Shown here piece after piece: positions 6,916 through 15,038 of a stretch of 47,915 nucleotides of DNA (position 1 is its first letter; each line of letters starts with the position of its first letter). Origin of the DNA: Micromonospora yasonensis (GTDB lineage: Bacteria; Actinomycetota; Actinomycetes; Mycobacteriales; Micromonosporaceae); assembly GCF_026013475.1 (NCBI RefSeq), contig NZ_JAPDPH010000030.1:1-47915 (forward strand), given 5' to 3'. A program made the position numbers and the translations under genes. A model generated the notes under the pieces. It saw nothing but the letters and a program-made list of their open reading frames with translations. It was not told where the DNA came from and did not search any database.

Positions 6916-8397
6916 ATGAGCGTGACTACGCAGGATGCTGCTGCCCCGGCCGAGCACGTGGACCCCGCCCCGCGTGGCCGCCTCGACCGCTTCTTCGAGA
7001 TCACCCGCCGGGGGTCGACGGTCAAGCGCGAGGTGCTCGCCGGACTCACCACCTTCGCGACGATGGCGTACATCGTCGTGCTCAACCCGCTGATCATCGG
7101 CACCGCCCCGGACAAGGACGGCAACCTGCTCGGCATCGCGCCGGTCGCCGGGGTCACCGCCCTCGTCGCCGCGGTCATGACGATCATGATGGGCGTGGTC
7201 GGCCGGGTGCCGTTCGCCGTGGCGACCGGCCTGGGCCTGAACGCCTTCGTCGCGTACGCGGTCGCCTCCCAGATGACCTGGGCCGAGGCCATGGGCCTGG
7301 TGGTGATCGAGGGTCTGATCATCACCGTGCTGGTGTTGACCGGTTTCCGGAAGGCCGTCTTCCGCGCCATCCCGGCCGAGCTGAAGGCCGCCATCGCGGC
7401 CGGTATCGGCCTGTTCATCGCCCTGATCGGCTTTGTCGACGGCGGTCTGGTCCGGGCCGGCACCGGCGTGCCGCTGCAGCTCGGCTCGGGCAGCAACGGC
7501 ACGCTGCACGGCTGGCCCACGGTTGTCTTCCTGGTCGGCCTGCTGGTCACCGGCATCCTGGTCGCCAAGAAGGTCAAGGCCGGCGTCCTGATCGGCATCG
7601 TGGCCACCACGGTCGTCGCGGTGGTCGTCAACGCGTTCGCCAAGCCCGGCGCGGCCCTCGTCGGCGGCAAGCCCAACCCGGACGGGTGGCGGCTCAACGT
7701 CCCGACCCTGCCGGACCCGCTGGTCCAGAAGCCCGACCTGCACCTGCTCGGCAACGTGTCGTTCAGCGCGTTCGCGCACGTCGGCGTGATGACCGCGCTG
7801 CTGCTGGTGTTCACCCTGGTCCTCGCCGACTTCTTCGACGTGATGGGTACCACGGTGGGCCTGGCCAAGCAGGCCAACCTGGCCACCAAGGACGGCACCG
7901 ACATGCCCCGGCTGGGCAAGGTGCTCTTCGTCGACGGTGTCGCCGCCGTCGCCGGTGGCGCGGGCAGCGCCTCCTCCGCCACCACCTACGTGGAGTCCTC
8001 CTCGGGCATCGCGGACGGTGGCCGTACCGGTCTGACCAGCGTGGTCACCGGCGTGCTCTTCCTCGGCGCGCTGCTGCTCACCCCGTTGGTGACGCTGGTG
8101 CCGAGCGAGGCCGCCGGCCCGGCCCTGGTGATCGTCGGCGCGCTGATGATCCGCCAGGTCAAGGACATCGACTTCACCGACGTGGGCGTCGCCGTCCCGG
8201 CGTTCCTGACCATGACCCTCATGCCGTTCACCTACTCGATCACCAACGGCATCGGCGCCGGCTTCGTCAGCTGGGTGGCGATCCGGGTCGCGCAGGGCAA
8301 GGGCCGCCAGATCCACCCGCTGATGTGGGCGGTCGCCGTCGCGTTCGTGATCTACTTCGCCATCAACCTGGTCAAGGCCGTCACCGGCGTCAGCTGA
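6916..8397 (+). CDS. NCS2/AzgA-type purine permease
   Basis: Inner-membrane proton symporter of the AzgA/PbuG branch (hypoxanthine, guanine or adenine uptake), 493 residues and about 12-13 hydrophobic segments. Family marks include KREVLAGLTTFATMAYIVVLNP at the first membrane segment, VATGLGLNAFVAYAV, ADFFDVMGTTVGLA and GSASSATTYVESSSGIADGGRTGL. ATG at 6916 directly precedes a hydrophilic N-terminus typical of actinobacterial members. The gene is monocistronic: a structured leader lies upstream and a perfect 14-bp hairpin follows the stop. Which purine base is carried cannot be told from sequence. Confidence 0.92.
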   Translation: MSVTTQDAAAPAEHVDPAPRGRLDRFFEITRRGSTVKREVLAGLTTFATMAYIVVLNPLIIGTAPDKDGNLLGIAPVAGVTALVAAVMTIMMGVVGRVPFAVATGLGLNAFVAYAVASQMTWAEAMGLVVIEGLIITVLVLTGFRKAVFRAIPAELKAAIAAGIGLFIALIGFVDGGLVRAGTGVPLQLGSGSNGTLHGWPTVVFLVGLLVTGILVAKKVKAGVLIGIVATTVVAVVVNAFAKPGAALVGGKPNPDGWRLNVPTLPDPLVQKPDLHLLGNVSFSAFAHVGVMTALLLVFTLVLADFFDVMGTTVGLAKQANLATKDGTDMPRLGKVLFVDGVAAVAGGAGSASSATTYVESSSGIADGGRTGLTSVVTGVLFLGALLLTPLVTLVPSEAAGPALVIVGALMIRQVKDIDFTDVGVAVPAFLTMTLMPFTYSITNGIGAGFVSWVAIRVAQGKGRQIHPLMWAVAVAFVIYFAINLVKAVTGVS

Positions 8398-8410
8398 CCG
8401 GTCGTCCGTC

Positions 8411-8448
8411 GCGCCCCCGCTGCCCCCGGCCCGAGGCAGCGGGGGCGC
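8411..8448 (+). terminator. strong hairpin after purine permease
   Basis: Arms GCGCCCCCGCTGCC / GGCAGCGGGGGCGC, 14 perfect pairs with a 10-base loop, begin 14 bases after the permease stop. There is no T-run. Confidence 0.75.
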
Positions 8449-8522
8449 GGCGTATCCGGATCATGGGTTAGAGTGCCGTCGCGCGGACACGCGACCGTCG
8501 TGGGCGCAGGGGAGATGAGGCC

Positions 8523-8582
8523 ATGGACCGCCATGAGCTTCGTTCTCCATGCCTTTTTCCGGGTCGCGCGCTGACTGACTGA
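8523..8582 (+). CDS. candidate 19-residue leader peptide upstream of GNAT gene
   Basis: ATG at 8523 opens a 19-codon frame, MDRHELRSPCLFPGRALTD, ending in TGA at 8580. It has its own purine-rich ribosome site (AGGGGAGATGAGG) and lies 43 bases before the TTG start of the GNAT gene. TAGAGT at 8470-8475 could serve as its -10 element. The 5' UTR also has a short hairpin, GTCGCG (8478-8483) with CGCGAC (8490-8495), and a possible stem GGTCG/CGACC after the peptide stop. The arrangement resembles translation-controlled leaders of antibiotic- or amino-acid-responsive genes. It could also be fortuitous. Confidence 0.45.
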   Translation: MDRHELRSPCLFPGRALTD

Positions 8583-8625
8583 GACACCGCGGCCCGGGTC
8601 GCTCCACGACCTTGGGAGTTTCGCG

Positions 8626-9108
8626 TTGTCTTTTCCTGACCTGACCACCGACCGTCTCGTGCTGCGCCACTGGCCGGCCGAGGAGGCCGAAGCCGTCGTC
8701 GCCGGTGAGCGCCGTCCGCACTGGGCGGCGGACTACCCCTTCGAGGGCGACCGGATGATCGCCGGCCTGCTCACCCGCGAGCCGGACCGGCCGCACGGAC
8801 ACTTCCAGATGATCGAACGGGAGACCGGCCTGACCGTCGGCGGGATCGGGCTGAAGCTGCCGGTCCTCGACGGCGCGGTCGAGTTCGGGTACGGCATCGT
8901 CCCGTCCCGGCGCTGCCGGGGCTACACCACCGAGGCGGTCCGGGCGCTGGTCGCCTTCGCCCGCACCGTACCCGGGGTGGCGGAGGTCTTCGCCACCGTC
9001 AATCCGGCCAACGCGCCCTCGGTCCGCGTGCTGGAGAAGGCCGGTCTGCGCCACACCGGCACGGTGGCCTCCGACGAGGGGCCGCTGCACCGGTACGTCG
9101 CCGAGTAG
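8626..9108 (+). CDS. GNAT family N-acetyltransferase (RimJ/RimL-like)
   Basis: A 160-residue acetyltransferase of the RimJ/RimL-like type, which often modifies protein N-termini or small amines; the substrate here is unknown. It opens SFPDLTTDRLVLRHW, the usual N-terminal strand of the group. It has a beta-bulge region GGIGLKLPVLDGAVEFGYGIVPSRRCRGYTTEAVRALV for acetyl-CoA and NPANAPSVRVLEKAGLRHTG at the C-terminal signature. The start is TTG at 8626, supported by GGGAG nine bases upstream. A short leader ORF lies just upstream and a long hairpin follows, so the gene probably has its own regulated transcript. Confidence 0.85.
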   Translation: MSFPDLTTDRLVLRHWPAEEAEAVVAGERRPHWAADYPFEGDRMIAGLLTREPDRPHGHFQMIERETGLTVGGIGLKLPVLDGAVEFGYGIVPSRRCRGYTTEAVRALVAFARTVPGVAEVFATVNPANAPSVRVLEKAGLRHTGTVASDEGPLHRYVAE

Positions 9109-9112
9109 GCCC

Positions 9113-9148
9113 GGCCGGCCCGGCGGCGCCACCGCCGCCGGGCCGGCC
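9113..9148 (+). terminator. 16-bp perfect hairpin after GNAT gene
   Basis: Arms GGCCGGCCCGGCGGCG / CGCCGCCGGGCCGGCC with loop CCAC, five bases after the GNAT stop and 17 bases before the hydrolase start. Confidence 0.75.
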
Positions 9149-9165
9149 ACCCTCGTTGTAGGGAC

Positions 9166-9963
9166 ATGAGCTACGCCGACGTCAACGGGGTGCGTCTCTG
9201 GTACGAGGTGCACGGCACCGGAAAGCCGCTGGTGCTGCTGCACGGCGGCTACGGGTCGGTGGAGATGTTCGGCCCGATCCTGCCCGCCTTCGCAGCGCGC
9301 CGCCGGGTGATCGCGGTCGACCTGCAGGGGCACGGCCGCACCGCCGACGTGGACCGCCCGCTGCGGTACGAGTCGATGGCCGACGACATTGCCGCGCTGC
9401 TGCGTCACCTCGACCTGCCGGCGGCCGACCTGTTCGGCTACTCGCTCGGCGGCGGGGTGGCCCTGCGTACCGCGATCCAGCATCCCGGGCTGGTCCGTCG
9501 GCTGGTGCTGGTCTCCACGCCGTACCGCCGGCAGGGCTGGTACCCCGAGGTGCTGGCCGCGATGGCCACCCATGGCGAGCAGGTCGCCGAGCAGATGCGT
9601 GGCACTCCGCCGCACCAGCTCTACGAGCGGGTGGCGCCGCGCCCGCAGGACTGGCCGGCGCTCTGGGCCAAGACCGGTGAGCTGCTGCGCCGCGAGTACG
9701 ACTGGTCCGCCGAGGTGGCGGCGCTGGCCCTGCCGGTGCTGCTGGTCTACGCCGACGCCGACTCGATCCCGGTCCACCACATGGCCGACTTCTTCGGGCT
9801 GCTCGGCGGCGGGCACCGGGACGCCGGCTGGGACGGCAGCGACCGGCCGGCGTCCCGGCTGGCCGTGCTGCCCGGCCTGACCCACTACGACGTCGTCGGC
9901 TCCCCGGAGGTGCCAGCCGTCGCGCTGCCGTTCCTCACCCACGAGGTCCGCGCGCCCGAGTGA
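9166..9963 (+). CDS. alpha/beta hydrolase
   Basis: Soluble alpha/beta-fold hydrolase, 265 residues. The nucleophile is Ser93 in GYSLGG, the oxyanion region is HGG at 26-28, the likely acid is Asp197 or Asp199 in YADADS, and the catalytic histidine is His240 in GLTHYD. The N-terminus, YADVNGVRLWYEVHGTGKPLVLLHGG, is typical of the esterase/peroxidase-like branch. The reaction cannot be inferred further. The last 29 bases overlap the 3' end of the convergent membrane-protein gene. Confidence 0.88.
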   Translation: MSYADVNGVRLWYEVHGTGKPLVLLHGGYGSVEMFGPILPAFAARRRVIAVDLQGHGRTADVDRPLRYESMADDIAALLRHLDLPAADLFGYSLGGGVALRTAIQHPGLVRRLVLVSTPYRRQGWYPEVLAAMATHGEQVAEQMRGTPPHQLYERVAPRPQDWPALWAKTGELLRREYDWSAEVAALALPVLLVYADADSIPVHHMADFFGLLGGGHRDAGWDGSDRPASRLAVLPGLTHYDVVGSPEVPAVALPFLTHEVRAPE

Positions 9964-11293
9964 CCGCCCGGCGCGCCAGCACCCCGCCGAGGAGCAGTGC
10001 CGCCAGCCCGATTCCCCACCAGAACCGGCCGCCCACGCCCCACGGCGGGTCGGCGTCGCGGACCAGTCCGGAGTGGACGACGCGGTCCGCCACGTCGATC
10101 GCGAGCACCTGCTCGGGCGCGGCGAGCACGGTGGTGGGCGCGGCCGCTCCCGGGGCCAGCGCGAGCACCGCCACCGACCGCACGTGCCCGTACGCGGTCC
10201 GCTGGTCCATCTCCATCGGCTGGTCGAAGCGGGCCGGCGTCGCCGGGTCCGGCCGGTAGGCGACCACCAGCGCGGAACCGTCCGGCCGCCAGCCGAGCAG
10301 CCGGATGGTGGTGACGCCCGAAACCGCGGGCAGCTCCAGCGCACCCAGGTCCTGGCCGGTTGCCGGGTCGACGTGGCGCAGCCGCCAGCGGGTGCTGTCC
10401 GGGTCCCGGCTGACCAGGGACAGGCTGCCGTCCGGCAGCCAGGCGCCCTTGCCGGCCAGCCCGGTCTCGGGCGGCAACGGGAAGGAGGTGATCGACTGCC
10501 CGTCGGCGTCGGCGATGAGCACCTTGTCGCCGATCCGCCAGGCCAGCCGACTGCCGTCGGCCGTGAACGCCACCGGATCGCCGAAGATCGGCAGTTGCTC
10601 GGTCTCGAGCAGCCGTACCGCCCGGCCGGTGTCGAGCCGGACCAGGCTCAGCACGTTCGCGTAGGCGCTGCGCTCCGGGTTGGTCGGGACGGTGTCCCGG
10701 ACCACCAGCGACTTCCCGTCCGGGGCCCAGCCGGCCGGCTCGGTCGTCACGCTGCCCGGCACCACGCTGGGCAGGTGCCGGATCACCCCGTCGACCAGGT
10801 CCACCAGGTCGACCCGCGGATGCTCGCTGCTGCCGCCCGGCGCGGCGATCCGCCGGCCGTCCGGGGAGAGCAGCACCTCCTCGCCCACGGGGGCCTCGTA
10901 CCCCACCTGGTAGGTCCGGTAGCGGTCGGCGTCCGCACCGACGATGCCGATGGTGCCGTTCTCGTCCAGCAGCCCGGTGAGGCCGCGCGCCTGCCCACTG
11001 AAGATCACCGACGCCGGACCGAGCCGGGGCCGGTCGGTGGCGTGCAGCGCGCCGAACACCGGCAGGCCAATCCGGTCCGGCAGCGTCGGGCCGTCCACGC
11101 CGGCCGGTGCCGGCCCCACGCCGCCCGCACGCCCGGCCAGCGGCACGAGCGCCACCAGCATCAGGACCGCGGCGACGCCCGCGGCCATCCGCCGCCGCGT
11201 CCGGCGCGCGGTCCGCACCGCGCGGTCGTGCACCGGGTACGCGGGCACCTCGGCCGCCGCCTCCCGCAGCGCCTCCCGCAGCCGTACGCTCAT
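9935..11293 (-). CDS. membrane-anchored propeller-like protein coupled to sigma factor (possible anti-sigma or sensor)
   Basis: A 452-residue protein. Residues 1-35 are cytoplasmic and Arg-rich (AVRTARRTRRR), followed by one membrane segment (AAGVAAVLMLVALVPLAG). A long outer part carries repeated TolB/WD40-like strands such as SPDGRRIAAPGG, APDGKSLVVRD, TADGSRLAWR and RPDGSALVVAY. A second hydrophobic segment is at the C-terminus (FWWGIGLAALLLGGVLA). ATG at 11293 overlaps the sigma-factor stop as ATGA, so the two genes are translationally coupled. The position suggests regulation of that sigma factor, but no ZAS anti-sigma motif is visible. The 3' end overlaps the hydrolase gene by 29 bases. 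Confidence 0.75.
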   Translation of the reverse strand: MSVRLREALREAAAEVPAYPVHDRAVRTARRTRRRMAAGVAAVLMLVALVPLAGRAGGVGPAPAGVDGPTLPDRIGLPVFGALHATDRPRLGPASVIFSGQARGLTGLLDENGTIGIVGADADRYRTYQVGYEAPVGEEVLLSPDGRRIAAPGGSSEHPRVDLVDLVDGVIRHLPSVVPGSVTTEPAGWAPDGKSLVVRDTVPTNPERSAYANVLSLVRLDTGRAVRLLETEQLPIFGDPVAFTADGSRLAWRIGDKVLIADADGQSITSFPLPPETGLAGKGAWLPDGSLSLVSRDPDSTRWRLRHVDPATGQDLGALELPAVSGVTTIRLLGWRPDGSALVVAYRPDPATPARFDQPMEMDQRTAYGHVRSVAVLALAPGAAAPTTVLAAPEQVLAIDVADRVVHSGLVRDADPPWGVGGRFWWGIGLAALLLGGVLARRAVTRARGPRG

Positions 11294-11793
11294 CGCCCGC
11301 TCCTCTCCGCCGGCCGCTCCACCAGGTCGGGGACGAGGTCGCGGAGCCGGCGTACGGCGTCGTGCCCGTGCCGCTTGACCGTGCCCAGCGAGCAGCCCAG
11401 CGCCTCGGCCACCTGCGCCTCGGTCAGGTCCTCGTAGAACCGGAGCACCACCACCGCCCGCTGGCGGGGGGTGAGCCGGCGCAGCGCGGCCACCACGCTC
11501 AGCCGCAGCGCGGTGTCCTCGGTGTGGTCGCCACCGCCGCGCTCGACCGGCTGGGCGTCCAGCCGTTCCGCCACCCGCCGCCGGCGCCACCAGGAAACCT
11601 GCTGGTGGTACATGGCCCGGCGCACGTACGCCTCCGGGTCGCCGTCGCGGACCCGCCGCCAGTGCCGGTACGTCCGCGCCAGGGCGCTCTGCAACAGGTC
11701 CTCGGCGAGCTGATGGTCCCCGGTGAGCAGGTACGCGGTCCGGGACAGCGCGGCCGAGCGCTGCACCACGAACTCGTGGAACGTCTCCGACAT
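11290..11793 (-). CDS. SigE-family ECF-type RNA polymerase sigma factor
   Basis: A 167-residue sigma factor of the actinobacterial SigE family. Region 2 is seen in FHEFVVQRSAALSRTAYLLTGDHQLAEDLLQSALARTYRHW. Region 4, from LRRLTPRQRAVVVLRFYEDLTEAQVAEALGCSLGTVKRHGHDAVRRLRD, includes the helix-turn-helix. ATG at 11793 (MSETFHEF) is preferred because GAGGGGG lies upstream and region 2 begins at once; the longer start at 11877 adds non-family residues. It overlaps the downstream membrane-protein gene by four bases. The signal it answers is unknown. Confidence 0.9.
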   Translation of the reverse strand: MSETFHEFVVQRSAALSRTAYLLTGDHQLAEDLLQSALARTYRHWRRVRDGDPEAYVRRAMYHQQVSWWRRRRVAERLDAQPVERGGGDHTEDTALRLSVVAALRRLTPRQRAVVVLRFYEDLTEAQVAEALGCSLGTVKRHGHDAVRRLRDLVPDLVERPAERSGR

Positions 11794-11895
11794 GCCCACC
11801 CCCTCGTCCATTACAGACGCCACCCGCCCGGTGAATGGTTGAGGGGCCAGGCGGGCGGGTGCGGACTCCCGGTCCACACCCGCCCCCCGGGCCGG

Positions 11896-12636
11896 TCAGA
11901 TGGCGAAGCCGCCGTCGGCGTCGATCACCGCCCCGGTGACGTAGCCGGCGTCGGGGCCGGCGAGGTGGGCCACCACGGCGGCGATCTCGGCCGGTGCGGC
12001 ATACCGGCCGAGGGCGGTGAGACCGGCGATCGCCCCCGCGTTCGGCCCGTCCGCCGGGTTGGCGTCGGTGTCGGTGGGGCCGGGGTTCACCAGGTTGACG
12101 GTGATGCCCCGGGGCCCCAGCTCGCGGCCGAGCCCCTTGGTCAGCCCGACCAGCGCGGTCTTGCTCATCGAATAGAGCGCCAGGCCCGGGAAGGGCGTCC
12201 GGCGGGCGACGTTGCTGCCGATGTTGATGATCCGGCCGCCCTCGCCCAGGTGCCGGGCCGCCGCCCGCGCCGCCAGGTACGGCGCGCGGATGTTGACCGC
12301 GAGCGTCCGGTCCAGCTCGGTGGCGCCCAGTTCGTCGACCGGCCCGACCAGGAAGACGGCCGCGTTGTTCACCAGAATGTCCAGCCGGCCCAGCTCGGTG
12401 GCCGTGCGGTCCACCGCCGCGCGTACCGCCTCCGGGTCGGCACTGTCGGCGGCGAGCACCAGCCCGCGCCTGCCCGCCGCCTCGATCTGCTTGCCCACCA
12501 CCGCGGCCCGCTCGGCGTTCGTCTCGTAGGTCAGGGCCACGTCGGCCCCCTCGGCTGCCAGGCGCAGGGCGATGGCCGCACCGATGCCCCGCCCGCCGCC
12601 GGTGACCAGGGCGACCTTTCCGTCCAGTGTCGTCAT
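11896..12636 (-). CDS. SDR family NAD(P)-dependent oxidoreductase
   Basis: Classical short-chain dehydrogenase/reductase, 246 residues. The nucleotide-binding motif is TGGGRGIG at residues 12-19, NNAA follows strand 4, and the catalytic SYK set is seen in INIGSN and YSMSK. The C-terminus, DAGYVTGAVIDADGGFAI, is typical of FabG-like members. Substrate is unknown. ATG at 12636 gives MTTLDGKVALVTGG. The gene lies between the sigma factor and a phosphotransferase on the same strand, with gaps of about 100 bases on both sides, so it may have its own promoter. Confidence 0.92.
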   Translation of the reverse strand: MTTLDGKVALVTGGGRGIGAAIALRLAAEGADVALTYETNAERAAVVGKQIEAAGRRGLVLAADSADPEAVRAAVDRTATELGRLDILVNNAAVFLVGPVDELGATELDRTLAVNIRAPYLAARAAARHLGEGGRIINIGSNVARRTPFPGLALYSMSKTALVGLTKGLGRELGPRGITVNLVNPGPTDTDANPADGPNAGAIAGLTALGRYAAPAEIAAVVAHLAGPDAGYVTGAVIDADGGFAI

Positions 12637-12736
12637 GGGACCAGCCTTGTCGTCCCGCCGGCTGGCGTCTGGCGGCGATCGGACGACGCGTTCGCCGGCT
12701 CGGCTCACCGCTCGTCGACGGGAGGTTCCGAGTCGA

Positions 12737-13672
12737 TCAAGGCAGTCGGCGGGCCAGCCAGGGCAGCAGGGCGTCGCCCTGCAGCCGCTGGAACGCCCGG
12801 ACCGTGGGGATGCCGGGCGGTGGGGGCTGCCGGGCCGCGTCCAGGAAGAAGCCGGCGAACCCGGCCAGCACCCCGGTCACCGCGGCCGGGTCCGCGCCGG
12901 CGGTGAGCGGCCGGGCGCGCAGCAGCGCCTCCGCGTCGTGTCCGCCGTGCACCTGCGCGTTGACCAGCACCAGCAGGCTGTCCAGCCAGGCCGGCCCCCG
13001 GCAGGCCCACGGCCAGTCGACCACGCTGACCGTGCCGTCCGGGCCGATCAGCAGGTTGTCGGCGCGGATGTCCAGGTGGCACAGGGTTTCCCCGGCCAGC
13101 CCGGCGAGCCCGCGCTCGGCGGCGGCGCACAGCTCGGGCAGCCGGTCCCGGGCCCACGGGGCCAGGTCGGCCGGCGGGTCGGCGGCGATCCGCTGCCAGC
13201 CGGCGAAGTCGTACCCGAGCTGCTCGGCGGCCGTGGGAGCCGCCGCCACCGCCGCCGGGGTGAGCACCGCGGCCATCGCCTCCAGGGTGGACAGCACCGC
13301 GGCGAGCTCGGCGGCGTCCCACGGGGTCGACGGGTGCCGGCCCTCGACGTCGGCGAAGACCAGCGCCACCCAGTCACCGTCGTCGTAGCTGCCGAGCAGC
13401 CGGGGCGCGGGGGTGCCGGGTGGCAGGGCGGCGGCGACCAGCGCCTCGGCCCGGTGCAGGTGCGGGCTGCGGTCGTTCTGGGCCGGGCTGACCGCCTTGA
13501 CGAAGGCCCGCCGGCCGCCCGCGGTGCGCACCCGGTCGGCGGTGCCGGGGGAGAAGCCTCCGTGCTGCGAGACCGCCGTCACCACCCGGTCGCCGAGGAT
13601 CTCCTCGACCGCGACCCGGACGTGGTCGGGCAGGTCGGTCCAGCGGATCCGGGTCTTCGTCGCGCTTGTCAC
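12737..13672 (-). CDS. aminoglycoside-phosphotransferase-like kinase (APH family)
   Basis: Small-molecule kinase fold of the APH/choline-kinase superfamily, about 311 residues. The catalytic loop is HLDIRADNLLI and the metal-binding aspartate is in VVDWPWA. The N-lobe includes GGFSPGTADRVRTAGGRRAFVKAV, where the lysine is the likely ATP contact. Two consecutive GTG codons at 13675 and 13672 are the best starts; the ATG at 13708 adds GPGGLPHRG with no ribosome site. The substrate is unknown and drug resistance should not be assumed. Confidence 0.82.
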   Translation of the reverse strand: MTSATKTRIRWTDLPDHVRVAVEEILGDRVVTAVSQHGGFSPGTADRVRTAGGRRAFVKAVSPAQNDRSPHLHRAEALVAAALPPGTPAPRLLGSYDDGDWVALVFADVEGRHPSTPWDAAELAAVLSTLEAMAAVLTPAAVAAAPTAAEQLGYDFAGWQRIAADPPADLAPWARDRLPELCAAAERGLAGLAGETLCHLDIRADNLLIGPDGTVSVVDWPWACRGPAWLDSLLVLVNAQVHGGHDAEALLRARPLTAGADPAAVTGVLAGFAGFFLDAARQPPPPGIPTVRAFQRLQGDALLPWLARRLP

Positions 13673-13712
13673 CACCCCACGGTGCGGGAGCCCGCCCGGC
13701 CCGGGCAAGCGA

Positions 13713-14297
13713 TTACCGCGCCGCGGCGGTGTACCGGAGGACGACCACGCCGCTGTCGAAGGGGCGCGTCTCGACCAGGGTGAACCGGTGCGGGGCGAAG
13801 CCCCGGTCGGCCAGCGGGACGCCGCTGCCGACCACCACCGGGTTGAGCTTGACCACCAGTTCGTCCACCTCGCCGAGCAGCTGCCCGGCGAGGTGGCCGC
13901 CGCCGCAGAGCCAGATGTCGCCGCCGGGCCGTTCCTTCAGCTCGCGGACGAAGGCCACCGCGTCGCCGGCGACGATCTCCACCTGCGGGTCGTCGGACGG
14001 GGGCAGTGAGCGGGACAGGACGTACTGCTTCAGGTGCGCGTACGGGCTGGTCACGCCGGCCTTCAACGCCGGCTCGTAGGTGCCGCGGCCCATCAGCAGG
14101 GCGTCGAACCGGCCCGCCGGCGGCGACTCGATGCCGAACTGGGCGTGGGTGAAGGTGGGGAAGGTCTGGGGCCATTCGGCGGCCAGGTGGGCCAGCACGT
14201 CCGGGTCCGGCACCAGCGGGAAGAAGTCGTACGACCCGTCGGGGGCGGCGATGAAGCCGTCGAGGGTGGTGGCGACGTAGTACACGAGCTTGCGCAA
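13713..14297 (-). CDS. dihydrofolate reductase family protein (RibD C-terminal-like)
   Basis: A 194-residue NADPH-binding protein of the YwjB/RibD-C group, related to dihydrofolate reductase but usually not a true DHFR. It begins RKLVYYVATTLDGFIAAPDGSYDFFP, has LLMGRGTYEPALK, and shows the nucleotide motif IWLCGGGHLAGQLL. TTG at 14297 is chosen because GGAG lies seven bases upstream and the protein then starts exactly like its family; no ATG or GTG is available there, and the next ATG (14459) would lie across the TetR promoter. It is divergent from a TetR gene across a perfect palindrome, so it is probably that regulator's target. Confidence 0.85.
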   Translation of the reverse strand: MRKLVYYVATTLDGFIAAPDGSYDFFPLVPDPDVLAHLAAEWPQTFPTFTHAQFGIESPPAGRFDALLMGRGTYEPALKAGVTSPYAHLKQYVLSRSLPPSDDPQVEIVAGDAVAFVRELKERPGGDIWLCGGGHLAGQLLGEVDELVVKLNPVVVGSGVPLADRGFAPHRFTLVETRPFDSGVVVLRYTAAAR

Positions 14298-14318
14298 ACC
14301 GACTCCGATGTCCGGGAT

Positions 14319-14340
14319 AACCACGACGGCCGTCGTGGTT
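14319..14340. promoter_or_regulatory. perfect 22-bp palindrome, candidate TetR operator
   Basis: AACCACGACGG followed by its exact reverse complement lies between the divergent DHFR-like and TetR genes. A partial copy, GTCGTGGTT, recurs at 14361-14369, just before the TetR start. TetR-family regulators commonly bind such palindromes in their own divergent promoter, so this is the likely operator for both genes. Confidence 0.7.
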
Positions 14341-14386
14341 GATGACAACCTACAACACCTGTCGTGGTTATTGCTAGGGTGATGCC

Positions 14387-14965
14387 ATGGCCAGGAACCC
14401 GGAACGCCGCGTCCTGCTCGCTGACGCCGGGCTGCGGGTGCTCGCCGCCGCCGGCGCACGCGGGCTGACCCACCGCGCGGTCGACGCCGAGGCGGGCGTG
14501 CCGACCGGCACCGCCTCCAACTACTTCCCGTCCCGGGCCGCTCTGCTCGCCGGCCTGGCCGAGCGGATCTTCGACCGGATGGCCCCCGACCCGGCGATCC
14601 TGGCCGACCTCGGCCGGCGGGAGCCGTCCCTCGCGCTGCTCACCGACTACCTGCGCTACGTCGTCGAGCGCACCACCCGCGAGCCGGACCTCACCCGCGC
14701 CCTGTTCGAGCTGCGGCTGGAGGCGTCCCGCCGGCCCGAGCTGCGGCAGGCGCTCGGCGACGTGCTCCGTAAGGGGTACGCCGACGACGTGGCCTTCCAC
14801 GTCGCCGCCGGGCTGCCCGGCGGCGCCTTCGAGGTGGCCCTGCTGCACTACGCGGTGGACGGGTTCCTGCTCGACCGGCTCACCACCTCCGTCGATGCCG
14901 GGTTCGACGTCGAGCAGGTGGTTTCCGCCCTGGTCTCCCGTCTGGTCGGCGCCGCCACCGGTTGA
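14387..14965 (+). CDS. TetR/AcrR-family transcriptional regulator
   Basis: A 192-residue repressor-type regulator. The N-terminal helix-turn-helix is NPERRVLLADAGLRVLAAAGARGLTHRAVDAEAGVPTGTASNYFPSRAALLAGLAERI, with the recognition part at TGTASNYF. The C-terminal ligand-binding region, from DYLRYVVERTTREPDLTRALFELRLEASRRPELR, resembles the TetR_C group that often controls small reductases. It is divergently transcribed from the DHFR-like gene, and a perfect palindrome with a second half-site lies between them. Self-regulation and control of the reductase are inferred from layout. The ligand is unknown. Confidence 0.93.
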   Translation: MARNPERRVLLADAGLRVLAAAGARGLTHRAVDAEAGVPTGTASNYFPSRAALLAGLAERIFDRMAPDPAILADLGRREPSLALLTDYLRYVVERTTREPDLTRALFELRLEASRRPELRQALGDVLRKGYADDVAFHVAAGLPGGAFEVALLHYAVDGFLLDRLTTSVDAGFDVEQVVSALVSRLVGAATG

Positions 14966-15038
14966 CCGGGCTCCGCCCAGGTATGTCCCTCCGGGCAGCG
15001 GGAAACCGGCACGGGACGCCCCTGGGGAGGAGCAACGG

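Noticed and set aside
8461..10344. Long minus-strand frame over the GNAT and hydrolase genes
   Set aside because: Composition-driven shadow. Both genes on the other strand have clear motifs and ribosome sites.
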